The notes under the pieces are model-generated. The model saw only the letters and a program-made list of their open reading frames with translations, did not search any database and was not told the DNA's origin. A stretch of 25,264 nucleotides of DNA. Source: JANXQG01 sp037147235. Its GTDB lineage: Bacteria; Planctomycetota; Planctomycetia; Pirellulales; Thermoguttaceae. Each line of letters starts with the position of its first letter. The stretch's first letter is position 1. The position numbers and the translations under genes are program-made. Where the stretch lies: the NCBI GenBank assembly GCA_037147235.1, contig JBAWVO010000063.1, positions 1 to 25,264 of the forward strand, given 5' to 3'. This document shows positions 1 to 6,275 of the stretch, piece after piece.

Positions 1-159
1 CTTGCTGGATGGTGAATCAGGTTATCCAGCTAGCCCATGTCCGCGATGTAGCCAATCAACATCCTTCACCATCCACCAAGGTGGATAGGGTCGTGTTGGT
101 CTTTGTTCTTCATTTTAGCCATTCAACCTTGTTCACCATCCGGCAAGCCGGATGGGGTC
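1..159. repeat. Three copies of a short hairpin repeat (third cut by window edge)
   Basis: Two direct 28-base units lie at 65-92 and 132-159. Both have TTCACCATCC, a two-base variable pair, a CAAG loop, the complementary pair, then GGATRGGGTC. The stems are ATCCAC/GTGGAT in the first and ATCCGG/CCGGAT in the second, so the differences keep pairing. A third unit lies inverted at 1-16 and is cut by the window edge; read on the minus strand it gives TTCACCATCCAGCAAG. The arrangement resembles REP/BIME-type intergenic repeats. No coding gene is evident here. Confidence 0.7.
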
Positions 160-258
160 TAAGAGATGTGTGTAACAACAGGGGCAGGGGGTGAGGGCGG
201 GGAGTGGGAATCTCAGATTTCAAATCTCAAATCTTTCGTCTGCCGACTCGCGAACCTT
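160..258. other. Non-coding stretch downstream of gcvH with low-complexity AAATCT repeats
   Basis: Around 209-236 the sequence repeats variations of TCAGATTTCAAATCTCAAAT. Such A/T-rich near-repeats resemble filler seen between planctomycete genes (from memory, unverified). No terminator with a T-run was found for gcvH, which ends at 259 and is transcribed leftwards. The next glycine-cleavage gene, gcvP, would be expected beyond the left edge. Confidence 0.4.
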
Positions 259-684
259 CTACTCCGCTTCGTCGCACTGTTTCTTATAAGTTGCATAGTC
301 GAGCAATTCCGACGGGCGGCCGCCTTTTACCCGGATCTTCACTAGCCAGCCGGTTCCATAGGGGTCTTGAGTCAGGGGGTCTAAATTCACAAACGTCGTT
401 TTTGGGTCCGGCGTAATGAGCGCCAGGTTGATCTCAATGACCTCGCCATCCACCGGGCTGTACAAATCGCTCACTGCCTTGACGGATTCGACCTCGCCGA
501 AGGGCTTGCCCGCCTGGACGCCACGGCCCAACTCGGGTAAATCGATATGCACCAGGTCCGTCATCGCGTGGATGGCAAAGTCGGACACGCCCACGGTCGC
601 CGTCTTGATGCCACCAGGCCCGTCCTCCAAGTGAAGCCATTCGTGCGTACTTGCGTATTGTAGTGATTTAGGGTCGAGCGGCAT
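259..684 (-). CDS. gcvH: Glycine cleavage system H protein
   Basis: GcvH is the small lipoyl carrier of the glycine cleavage complex; its lipoyl arm shuttles the aminomethyl group from the P protein to the T protein and then electrons to the L protein. The 141-residue product carries the lipoylation motif ESVKAVSDLYSPVDGEV, with the acceptor lysine at residue 69, and the conserved N-terminal THEWL at 13-17. DPYGTGWLVKI at about 108-118 is the usual C-terminal motif. A loop before it (residues about 89-106) is a few residues longer than in typical GcvH proteins of about 125-130 residues. The ATG has AAAGGA about ten bases upstream (695-700). It follows gcvT on the same strand after 131 bp that contain a palindromic repeat, so co-transcription is likely but the spacing is unusual. 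Confidence 0.96.
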   Translation of the reverse strand: MPLDPKSLQYASTHEWLHLEDGPGGIKTATVGVSDFAIHAMTDLVHIDLPELGRGVQAGKPFGEVESVKAVSDLYSPVDGEVIEINLALITPDPKTTFVNLDPLTQDPYGTGWLVKIRVKGGRPSELLDYATYKKQCDEAE

Positions 685-735
685 TCGTTGGGAATCCTTT
701 CAGCTAGGGGGATCATGCGCGGGGGGGGGGCGGTT

Positions 736-805
736 CTTCGTGGAACGGAATTAACTCCGTTTGCCTGAAAAAACAAGGCAACGGAATAAATTCCGTTCTA
801 CGAAG
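736..805. repeat. Double-palindrome intergenic repeat, copy 1
   Basis: A 70-bp element starts with CTTCGTGGAACGGAATTAAC and ends with the near inverse, ATTCCGTTCTACGAAG. Each half is itself palindromic around AACGGAAT...ATTCCGTT. The halves are joined by a short loop with GCCTG/CAAGGC. Similar elements occur at 15376-15442 and 21418-21484. This copy lies between gcvT and gcvH, so it would be in the mRNA as a strong stem-loop if the two genes are co-transcribed. Confidence 0.8.
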
Positions 806-815
806 TTCCACGGAA

Positions 816-1973
816 TCACACGCGGCGGCGGTCCTGTTGGTAAAAGGGAAGTTCTATGATACGTGCCGGTTCGGCACGACCTCGCAAATCGACTTGGAGT
901 TCGGTCCCCGGTTTGGCTACCGCAGGGGCGACAAAACCGATGGCAATGGGCTTTTTCAGCGTGGGCGAGAAAGTGCCGCTGGTGACCTCGCCTACGGGCT
1001 GGCTGTTGGAAAGGATCGGATAGCCTTGACGCGGTACTCGCTGACCGGACATTTCCAACCCGATCCGCACGCGCCGCAACGGCTCTTTCTGGATCTGCAA
1101 CAGGGCATCTCGGCCTGGGAAGTCATAACCGACGAGGTGACAGGCAAACCCCAGCCCGGCCTCGAAGGGATTGATTTGTTCGCTCAGTTCATGGCCATAA
1201 AGCGGCATCCCGGCCTCCATGCGGAGCGTGTCGCGCGCGCCCAGACCGCAAGGAACGATGCCAAACGGCTCGCCTTGGTCGAGGATGGCTTGCCAAATGG
1301 CCGGCGCGATTTCCGCGCCCACGCTCAGTTCAAAACCATCTTCGCCGGTGTAACCCGTGCGGCTGATGATGCCGCCTTGCCGCTGGGCACCGGGATGCAA
1401 CCATTGAACCCGCGTGCCGCGATAGTAGCGCATCCATTGCAGGTCGATATTCACGAGCGGCTGCAATATCTCGACACTCTTAGGCCCTTGGATGGCGAAC
1501 ATGGCCCAAAGTCGGCTGAGGTCGGTGAAGATCACCTCGCGGCCTGGAACTTCGGCACGCTCTCTGGGCAGGTGGGCGTGGATCCAATCGACAATCTTCT
1601 GCCGGTTACCGGCATTGACCACGACGACATAGAACGGCTGGCCGTAGGAATCATGATAGTAACCCACGAGTACGTCGTCGAGGATGCCGCCTTGATCGTT
1701 GGTCATGAGCGAATAGCGGATTTGGCCAAGCTCCATGTCGGCCACGCGGCGGGTGAGCAATTCGGCCAGAAAGACCGCCGCGCCCGGACCTTCAAACCGG
1801 AGCCGGCCCATGTGGGAAATGTCGGTGATGGCCACGGCGCGGCGAGTGACCGTATGCTCGTCGATGATGGAGGTATACTGAACCGGCATGGCCCAGCCCG
1901 CGAAATCGACCATCCGCGCGCCTTGCGCCACATGCCAGTCAAAAAGAGGGGTTCTCAGCAGCGTGGGATCCAT
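816..1973 (-). CDS. gcvT: Glycine cleavage system T protein (aminomethyltransferase)
   Basis: GcvT transfers the methylene carbon from aminomethyl-lipoyl-GcvH to tetrahydrofolate and releases ammonia. The 385-residue product has the full family length. Visible motifs are the N-terminal MVDFAGWAMPVQY (residues 21-33), DISHMG (51-56), TNDQGGILDD ending at the probable catalytic Asp100, SRTGYTGEDGFEL in the middle and RDTLRMEAGMPLYGHE in the folate-binding part. A C-terminal beta-barrel region (GLEMSGQ...PVGEVTSGTFSPTLKKPIAIGFV) follows. It is the first gene of an apparent gcvT-gcvH unit. The ATG at 1973 lacks a strong Shine-Dalgarno; GGGAA lies upstream. No glycine-riboswitch-like structure was recognised in the leader. 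Confidence 0.97.
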   Translation of the reverse strand: MDPTLLRTPLFDWHVAQGARMVDFAGWAMPVQYTSIIDEHTVTRRAVAITDISHMGRLRFEGPGAAVFLAELLTRRVADMELGQIRYSLMTNDQGGILDDVLVGYYHDSYGQPFYVVVVNAGNRQKIVDWIHAHLPRERAEVPGREVIFTDLSRLWAMFAIQGPKSVEILQPLVNIDLQWMRYYRGTRVQWLHPGAQRQGGIISRTGYTGEDGFELSVGAEIAPAIWQAILDQGEPFGIVPCGLGARDTLRMEAGMPLYGHELSEQINPFEAGLGFACHLVGYDFPGRDALLQIQKEPLRRVRIGLEMSGQRVPRQGYPILSNSQPVGEVTSGTFSPTLKKPIAIGFVAPAVAKPGTELQVDLRGRAEPARIIELPFYQQDRRRV

Positions 1974-2313
1974 GTGGGGGGTTCCCTAGGGGAAATCCTG
2001 GGATTTTTGTCTCATCCAAGAAGTTTGTTCTAGTTGGAGAACTGGATTCTACCAAAAGACGGCTTAACGGCCAGGGGGCGGGCTTTCTTTGTTGTGGCCG
2101 GTCTCTGACCGAGCCACGCCGCCGACCGAAGGTCTCCCGGTGAATGGGAGACCTTCGGTCGGACGTTTCGGCGGGGTCGGGAGACCCGCGCCGAACAGGA
2201 CTACTTCTGCACCTAAAACCGTAAGAGCCATAATCCGGGATAATCGGCGTAACTTGCGCTGACTACCAAGTATTTATGATCCGTACAATCGGCCTTGCGG
2301 GTATCCAGATTCA
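1974..2313. other. Non-coding region upstream of gcvT
   Basis: This stretch holds the nested hairpin at 2098-2188 and otherwise no recognisable gene. The minus-strand leader of gcvT lies here. I found no convincing -35/-10 pair (a TAGAAT-like box lies near 2044-2053) and no riboswitch signature. Confidence 0.4.
2098..2188. repeat. Nested perfect hairpin with imperfect outer arms
   Basis: The inner hairpin at 2122-2162 has a perfect 17-bp stem (CCGACCGAAGGTCTCCC and its complement) and a 7-base loop. The outer arms, about 2098-2121 and 2163-2188, are imperfect inverses of each other, with GGTCTC...GACC opposite GGTCGGGAGACC. The whole unit can fold as a long cruciform. No T-run follows on either strand, so a simple intrinsic terminator is unlikely. 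It looks like a palindromic repeat element of the GGTCTCCCGACC type. Confidence 0.7.
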
Positions 2314-2706
2314 GTGCCTTCCTCACAATCGCGTAAATCGTACCCCTTGGCGCGATCGATATGCCTGATAAGTACCGCTTGTTTGTCTTTTTTGTTACAG
2401 CAGTTGGGCGCAGCCGTAGTGGCCAAGCGATTCACCACGTTAGCTGGCTACACTTCCTGCCATATTTTATTCATCCCCGCCATGACCGACGCGAAGGTGA
2501 AAGCCGCGCTGCTCACGAACCTGCAAAACAAGGGGGTCTTGTTGGTTGGCGAGGAAGCCGGTCTGGCCCAGCAGGGCGTGGTCGTGAACTTCTACCTCGA
2601 GAACAATAAGGTACGATTTGAAATCAACATCGAAACCGCCAAGCAACACCAATTGAAGATCAGCTCCAAACTGCTCGGTCTGGCTCGGATCATTGGACCG
2701 CATTGA
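2314..2706 (+). pseudogene. YfiR/DUF4154-like C-terminal fragment (N-terminus missing)
   Basis: The open frame starts at GTG 2314, but recognisable homology begins only near 2404. It runs as AVVAKRF..LAGYTSCHILFI, then VLLVGEEAGLAQQG, VVNFYLENNKVRFEIN and ISSKLLGLARII. This is the C-terminal pattern of YfiR (DUF4154) periplasmic proteins, which in some bacteria inhibit a membrane diguanylate cyclase. The usual first 100 or so residues (signal peptide and KAAFLYNFxxFVxWP segment) are absent, and I could not find them in other frames upstream. The first about 30 residues of the open frame look random. The frame ends 12 bp from the 3' end of the convergent OmpA-type gene. I call it a truncated remnant; a short expressed protein is possible but lacks a good start and ribosome site. 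Confidence 0.65.
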
Positions 2707-2718
2707 GCGCGTTCGTTG

Positions 2719-3543
2719 CTACTGGCCAAGCCGATCGGGATAGATGACCAGCTCGACGCGACGGTTCCGCTGCTTTCCTTCCGGTGTGCCGTTGGAAACC
2801 ACCGGATGATTTGGGCCGTGACCGACGACGAAAAGCTGTTCGGGCCGATAACGCTGGCTGTTGACCAGCACATCATAGACGGCCAGTGTCCGGGCGGCGG
2901 AAAGCTCGTGGTTTGTGCGGTATTGACCGCCCGTGACCGGATCGTTGTCGGTGTGGCCTTCAATTCCCAGGAGCTGGTCGGGATAGGTGCGGCGGATTTC
3001 GATGGCCACGTCGGCAATCATGTTCATTGCCGCAGGACGGACCCTGGCACCGCCCGGATCGAAGAGCTGATTTCCCGGAAGTTCGATGCGAATGACGTCG
3101 CCGTCGCGGCGAACATGGACTTCGGGATAGCGAATGGCCGGCAGCGTTTGCAGGAAGCTGTTGTTGGGCGCGATCGACACGCCCGCTTGACGACGCAAAC
3201 TGGCCGTGAGGGCCTTGGCCTTGCTGTCGACATCCTGCTTATCGTTCTGGACCTGGCCCAGTTGGGTGGTTGTGCCGCGGAGTTGCTCGGTCACGGCAAC
3301 CAAGCGGTCTTCCAGCAGTTTGGTTTGCTGCTGCGTCTGGGCGAGCAGGGTTTTTTGGTGCTGGTTGTCACGATCCAACGTGTCCATGCGCGACTGATAC
3401 AGTTCGTTCTGCTTTTGCAGGGCGGACTGCTGCTGTTGGTACTGGGCCACGCGGCCTTTGAGTACCATCGGATTGTCGGCACAGCCGGCGAGTGCGATCA
3501 GCCCCAAGGCCATCGCTCCCGCCGTCCACGTCATGTGTGACAT
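2719..3543 (-). CDS. OmpA/Pal-type outer-membrane lipoprotein with coiled coil
   Basis: This is a peptidoglycan-associated envelope protein. From the ATG at 3543 it has 274 residues. A short signal peptide ends in lipobox ALAGC with Cys21, so it is probably lipid-anchored. Residues about 30-105 are Gln/Lys-rich and probably coiled coil. Residues about 145-270 form the OmpA domain, with the motifs IEGHTDNDPV, NHELSAARTLAVYDVL, VVGHGPNHPV and the typical NRRVEL near the end, which binds diaminopimelate-type peptidoglycan. An in-frame start exists at 3636, but GGAGGGAG lies about nine bases before 3543 and the lipoprotein signal begins there. The convergent YfiR-like fragment recalls yfiBNR sets, where YfiB is an OmpA-like lipoprotein, but no YfiN cyclase gene is present. 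Confidence 0.88.
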   Translation of the reverse strand: MSHMTWTAGAMALGLIALAGCADNPMVLKGRVAQYQQQQSALQKQNELYQSRMDTLDRDNQHQKTLLAQTQQQTKLLEDRLVAVTEQLRGTTTQLGQVQNDKQDVDSKAKALTASLRRQAGVSIAPNNSFLQTLPAIRYPEVHVRRDGDVIRIELPGNQLFDPGGARVRPAAMNMIADVAIEIRRTYPDQLLGIEGHTDNDPVTGGQYRTNHELSAARTLAVYDVLVNSQRYRPEQLFVVGHGPNHPVVSNGTPEGKQRNRRVELVIYPDRLGQ

Positions 3544-4052
3544 GGCAAAAGATCTCCCTCCAATCCATCGCGGAATGAGCTGGGCATCCTCTTTGAATCG
3601 ACGGATTACTCTAAAAGAGGGGGCTTCCAGTGACACCTACCGCAACGGGTGGACGGATGTTAGCAAGCTGTTGGTCGGTAGGCAAGAGCAGTTTTTGCAT
3701 CTCGACGTTTCTCGTTTCTCCATCTCTACGGGGATTCTGTCGCGTGGAACGTGAGGCGCGCGGCGTGGAACGTGAACAAGATGAGATCCCGGTATCCCGA
3801 TTCTGTCCCCATCATTGACGGTCGGGGGTAAGGGCAATCAGGCAATCCTCATGCTCTTTGTAACTCTTTTGGCCATATAATAGTCCACCTCCCGTTGGCC
3901 TCTCCGCCAATTTCAGGTTGCGTTCAGCCCAGGGAAATGCGTAAAATGGCTATCATGCCAGCATTGGTGCGAAATTGTACGCCTGTTCGTAATCTCGCCC
4001 GGATACCGTGTACCCATGTCGGTGGGGCTACGAACGAAAATGAGGATCGATA
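3544..4052. other. 509-bp intergenic region between divergent genes
   Basis: The region separates the OmpA-type gene (leftward) from the KAS III-like gene (rightward). A 13-base direct repeat GCGTGGAACGTGA occurs at 3742-3754 and 3763-3775. A TATAAT box at 3876-3881 is a possible -10 element for the rightward gene. No conserved coding potential was recognised; the short open frames here resemble nothing known to me. Confidence 0.4.
3854..3881 (+). promoter_or_regulatory. Candidate promoter for the KAS III-like gene
   Basis: A perfect TATAAT at 3876-3881 lies about 170 bases before the ATG at 4053. The -35 region (CTCTTT at 3854-3859, 16-base spacer) is poor, so only the -10 element is persuasive. 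Confidence 0.3.
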
Positions 4053-5081
4053 ATGCAGAAGTTTGCGCAGATAGGCCCTATCGCCTTCCATCTTCCAGAA
4101 ACCGTGGAAGACAATGACCTGCTCCAGGCCCTGTTTCCCAGGTGGGATATGGAGCTGATCTACAAGAAGACGGGCATTCGTGCTCGGCACATCGCTGCTC
4201 CGGGGGAAACTGCCGCGGACTTGGCCGTTGTGGCCTCGGAAAAGCTTTTCCAGCAACACGACATCGACCGCAATTCGATCGATTTTCTTTTGTTTTGCAC
4301 ACAATCGCCCGACTACCCTTTGCCCACCACGGCCTGCCTGCTCCAAGACCGGCTAAAACTACCAACATCGATCGGGGCCTTGGATTTCAACCTCGGCTGT
4401 TCGGGTTTTGTTTACGGGCTTTCCATGGCCGACGGCCTGATCCGTAGTGGCGCGGCGAAGCGGATCTTGCTGATCACGGCCGAGACCTACTCAAAATACA
4501 TCCATCCGACCGATCGTTCCTTGCGGACAATTTTCGGCGACGGTGCGGCTGCCACGCTGATCGAGGCTGCCGACGAACCGTCGCTGGGTGGGTTTGCCTT
4601 CGGCACCGACGGCCGCGGTGCCGATACGCTCATGGTTGCCCAGGGGGGTGCCAGACCCGCGGCCGACGCATTAAAACCTCGCAAACGCAAACGGTGGCCT
4701 AGCACCTTGTTCATGGACGGTCCGGAGATTGTCAAGTTCACGCTGGAAGTCGTGCCGCCCATGATCCAGCGAGTGCTCGATCAGTCGAAGTGGACTCGCG
4801 ACGACGTCGAGTTCTATCTCATGCATCAGGCTACCCACTTCATGCTGGACCATCTCCGCACGCGACTCAATCTGACGGAAGAGCAGATCCCCTTGGCCAT
4901 GCAGGAATATGGCAATACCGTCTCTTCGACCTTGCCGCTGTTGATGCATGACCTGCGGGCCGCCGGCCGTTTGCGGCCCGGCACGCAAACCCTCTTGATC
5001 GGCTTTGGCGTCGGGCTTTCCTGGGCTGGTTGCAGTTGGACCGAAACCTGGCAGCCGCGGAACGCCCCCGCTGGGCCTTGA
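4053..5081 (+). CDS. 3-oxoacyl-ACP synthase III-like (KAS III, FabH family)
   Basis: KAS III enzymes condense an acyl-CoA starter with malonyl-ACP or a related acceptor. The 342-residue product is of normal length and has the complete Cys-His-Asn triad: Cys116 in NLGCSGFVYGL, His258 in LMHQATHFML and Asn288 in YGNTVSSTLPL. GDGAAATLI at about 162-170 and the C-terminal GFGVGLSWAG are also typical. Residues 207-215 are an Arg/Lys-rich stretch (KPRKRKRW). The start is supported by GAGG at 4041-4044. The gene stands alone on the plus strand, away from other fatty-acid genes, so it may be a dedicated KAS III rather than the main FabH; substrate cannot be told. Its last 51 coding bases and the first base of its stop lie in a 52-bp duplication (5028-5079). 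Confidence 0.9.
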   Translation: MQKFAQIGPIAFHLPETVEDNDLLQALFPRWDMELIYKKTGIRARHIAAPGETAADLAVVASEKLFQQHDIDRNSIDFLLFCTQSPDYPLPTTACLLQDRLKLPTSIGALDFNLGCSGFVYGLSMADGLIRSGAAKRILLITAETYSKYIHPTDRSLRTIFGDGAAATLIEAADEPSLGGFAFGTDGRGADTLMVAQGGARPAADALKPRKRKRWPSTLFMDGPEIVKFTLEVVPPMIQRVLDQSKWTRDDVEFYLMHQATHFMLDHLRTRLNLTEEQIPLAMQEYGNTVSSTLPLLMHDLRAAGRLRPGTQTLLIGFGVGLSWAGCSWTETWQPRNAPAGP

Positions 5082-5317
5082 TCATAACCTTGCCAACTGC
5101 TGTCACTGCTAGCAGTTCGGGCAAACGTAGGGTGCGTGGAGCACGGATGCCCGCGAAATGGTGCGTTACGCGAACCGGTCTATTCCAGGGTAGACGTTCT
5201 CGAAGTATTGAGTCCGTGCGCAACGCACCATTTCCCGGGTGTTGGTTCGCTCCACGCACCCTACGGGTTGCAGTTGGACCGAAACCTGGCAGCCGCGGAA
5301 CGCCCCCGCTGGGCCTT
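5028..5317. repeat. Perfect 52-bp direct repeat flanking a palindromic element
   Basis: The same 52 bases occur at 5028-5079 and 5266-5317, with no mismatch seen. The first copy encodes the last residues of the KAS III-like protein. The second copy abuts the right end of the palindrome at 5265 and runs into the stop codon of the convergent LRR gene. In both copies the KAS III frame closes at the same place: TGA after copy 1, TAG after copy 2. The simplest reading is that the two genes originally converged with overlapping ends, and that insertion of the palindrome came with duplication of 52 bp. Confidence 0.85.
5126..5265. repeat. 140-bp imperfect palindrome (GTAGGGTGCGTGG type)
   Basis: The left arm begins CGTAGGGTGCGTGGAGC and contains AAATGGTGCGTTACGCG. 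The right arm contains CGCAACGCACCATTTC and ends GCTCCACGCACCCTACG. The outermost 17 bases pair perfectly and the inner GAAATGGTGCGTT block pairs again. Palindromes with GTAGGGTGCGT...ACGCACCCTAC are, to my recollection, scattered in many bacterial genomes as non-autonomous repeats. No coding capacity is seen. Confidence 0.8.
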
Positions 5318-6191
5318 AGTACAGAATCTTACACCTCGGTAGCGATTGTTGCAGCCGCCTCACGCCGTCTGCCGTTACTTGGGTGTGGGTAACATGCAAT
5401 TCTTGCAGCTTGGTCAGGCCGGTCAGGTGCGGCAGACCGGCATCGCTAATTTGCGTACGGCCAAGGTGCAGAAACTCGAGGTTGACGAGTACATGGAGCT
5501 TCGGCAGGCCCGCATCCGAGACGGCCGTGTTGTCAAGATTAAGCCACTTCAGGCCCCGTAGTGCTTGCAGAGACTCCAGGCTGCGATCCGTAACCTGCGT
5601 GGTCCACAGATTGAGCTTCACGAGTTTGGGCAACTGGCCCAGTGCGGCCAACCCTTCGTTGCCGATCGCCGTCTTGCTCAGGTCGAGATCCTCCAGGGTC
5701 TTGAGAGTCGCAAGTTGGGCTGCGCCGGCGTTCGTGACCTTGGTGCCGGAAAGGCGTAGACGCCTGAGCTTCGGCACCCGCAACAGGTGTTCGACGCCCA
5801 CATCGCCGATCTGCGTGTTGGCCAAGAGCAACTCTTCCAGGGTGGGCATGGTTTCGAGCGAAGCCAAGCCGGCATCGGTGACCTGCGTTTCATCCAGCCC
5901 CAGCGACTTGAGCTTCGTCAGCAACCGCAGCTTTTGCAGCCCGGCATCGGTGATCGGCTGCTTCGAGAGTTTCACCGCCCGCAGGTTCGGCAGTGCTAAT
6001 ACCTTCACCAAATCGACGTCGGTCAACTTGGCGTTCAGCGCGTCGACGGCGACCGGCTCACCCTGTTCACCAAACTTCACCGCGATGCCAAGGTCACGTA
6101 ACGCCTTGACATGGGACTTTGTATCGTTGGCCGAGGCCTCAACAGTGATCATTGCGGTGATGCTTGCCATAATTAGAAATGACTTAACCAA
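5316..6191 (-). CDS. Secreted leucine-rich-repeat protein
   Basis: The product is an exported or periplasmic LRR protein of unknown partner, built from about nine 24-residue repeats of the pattern LxxLxxLxLxxTxVTDAGL, from about residue 60 to the end. I chose the TTG at 6191 because AAGGAG (6199-6204) lies seven bases upstream. That start gives a good signal peptide: VKSFLIMASITAMITVEASA, with cleavage probably after ASA. A GTG at 6230 in the same frame would add 13 residues but runs through a hairpin and has no ribosome site. The protein is then 291 residues. It is the last gene of the long leftward run, 84 bp after the RdgC-like gene. Its stop overlaps the second copy of the 52-bp repeat. 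LRR proteins of this style are abundant in planctomycetes; function is not predictable. Confidence 0.85.
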   Translation of the reverse strand: MVKSFLIMASITAMITVEASANDTKSHVKALRDLGIAVKFGEQGEPVAVDALNAKLTDVDLVKVLALPNLRAVKLSKQPITDAGLQKLRLLTKLKSLGLDETQVTDAGLASLETMPTLEELLLANTQIGDVGVEHLLRVPKLRRLRLSGTKVTNAGAAQLATLKTLEDLDLSKTAIGNEGLAALGQLPKLVKLNLWTTQVTDRSLESLQALRGLKWLNLDNTAVSDAGLPKLHVLVNLEFLHLGRTQISDAGLPHLTGLTKLQELHVTHTQVTADGVRRLQQSLPRCKILY

Positions 6192-6223
6192 GAGTTTGCT
6201 CCTTTTTATTTTGAAGGGCGGAC

Positions 6224-6240
6224 GGCACACGGAGTGTGCC
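6224..6240. repeat. Short perfect hairpin GGCACAC-GGA-GTGTGCC
   Basis: A 7-bp perfect stem with a 3-base loop sits between the RdgC-like gene and the LRR gene, about 20 bases before the LRR ribosome site. There is no adjacent T-run in the leftward direction that would make it a clear terminator (AAAATAAAAAGG follows on the transcript). It is probably a small repeat element. Confidence 0.55.
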
Positions 6241-6275
6241 TGCTACTTTTCTTGCGACCTATTGATTCGCCAATC

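Noticed and set aside
837..2033. 398-codon plus-strand open frame opposite gcvT
   Set aside because: It is the complementary shadow of gcvT. It has no domain pattern, while gcvT shows all family motifs.
1974..2110. Glycine riboswitch before gcvT
   Set aside because: The leader lacks the conserved G-rich core and tandem aptamer layout, so there is nothing to support it.
3637..3837. Short minus-strand open frame in the 3544-4052 gap
   Set aside because: No similarity to any family known to me and no ribosome site. It overlaps simple direct repeats.
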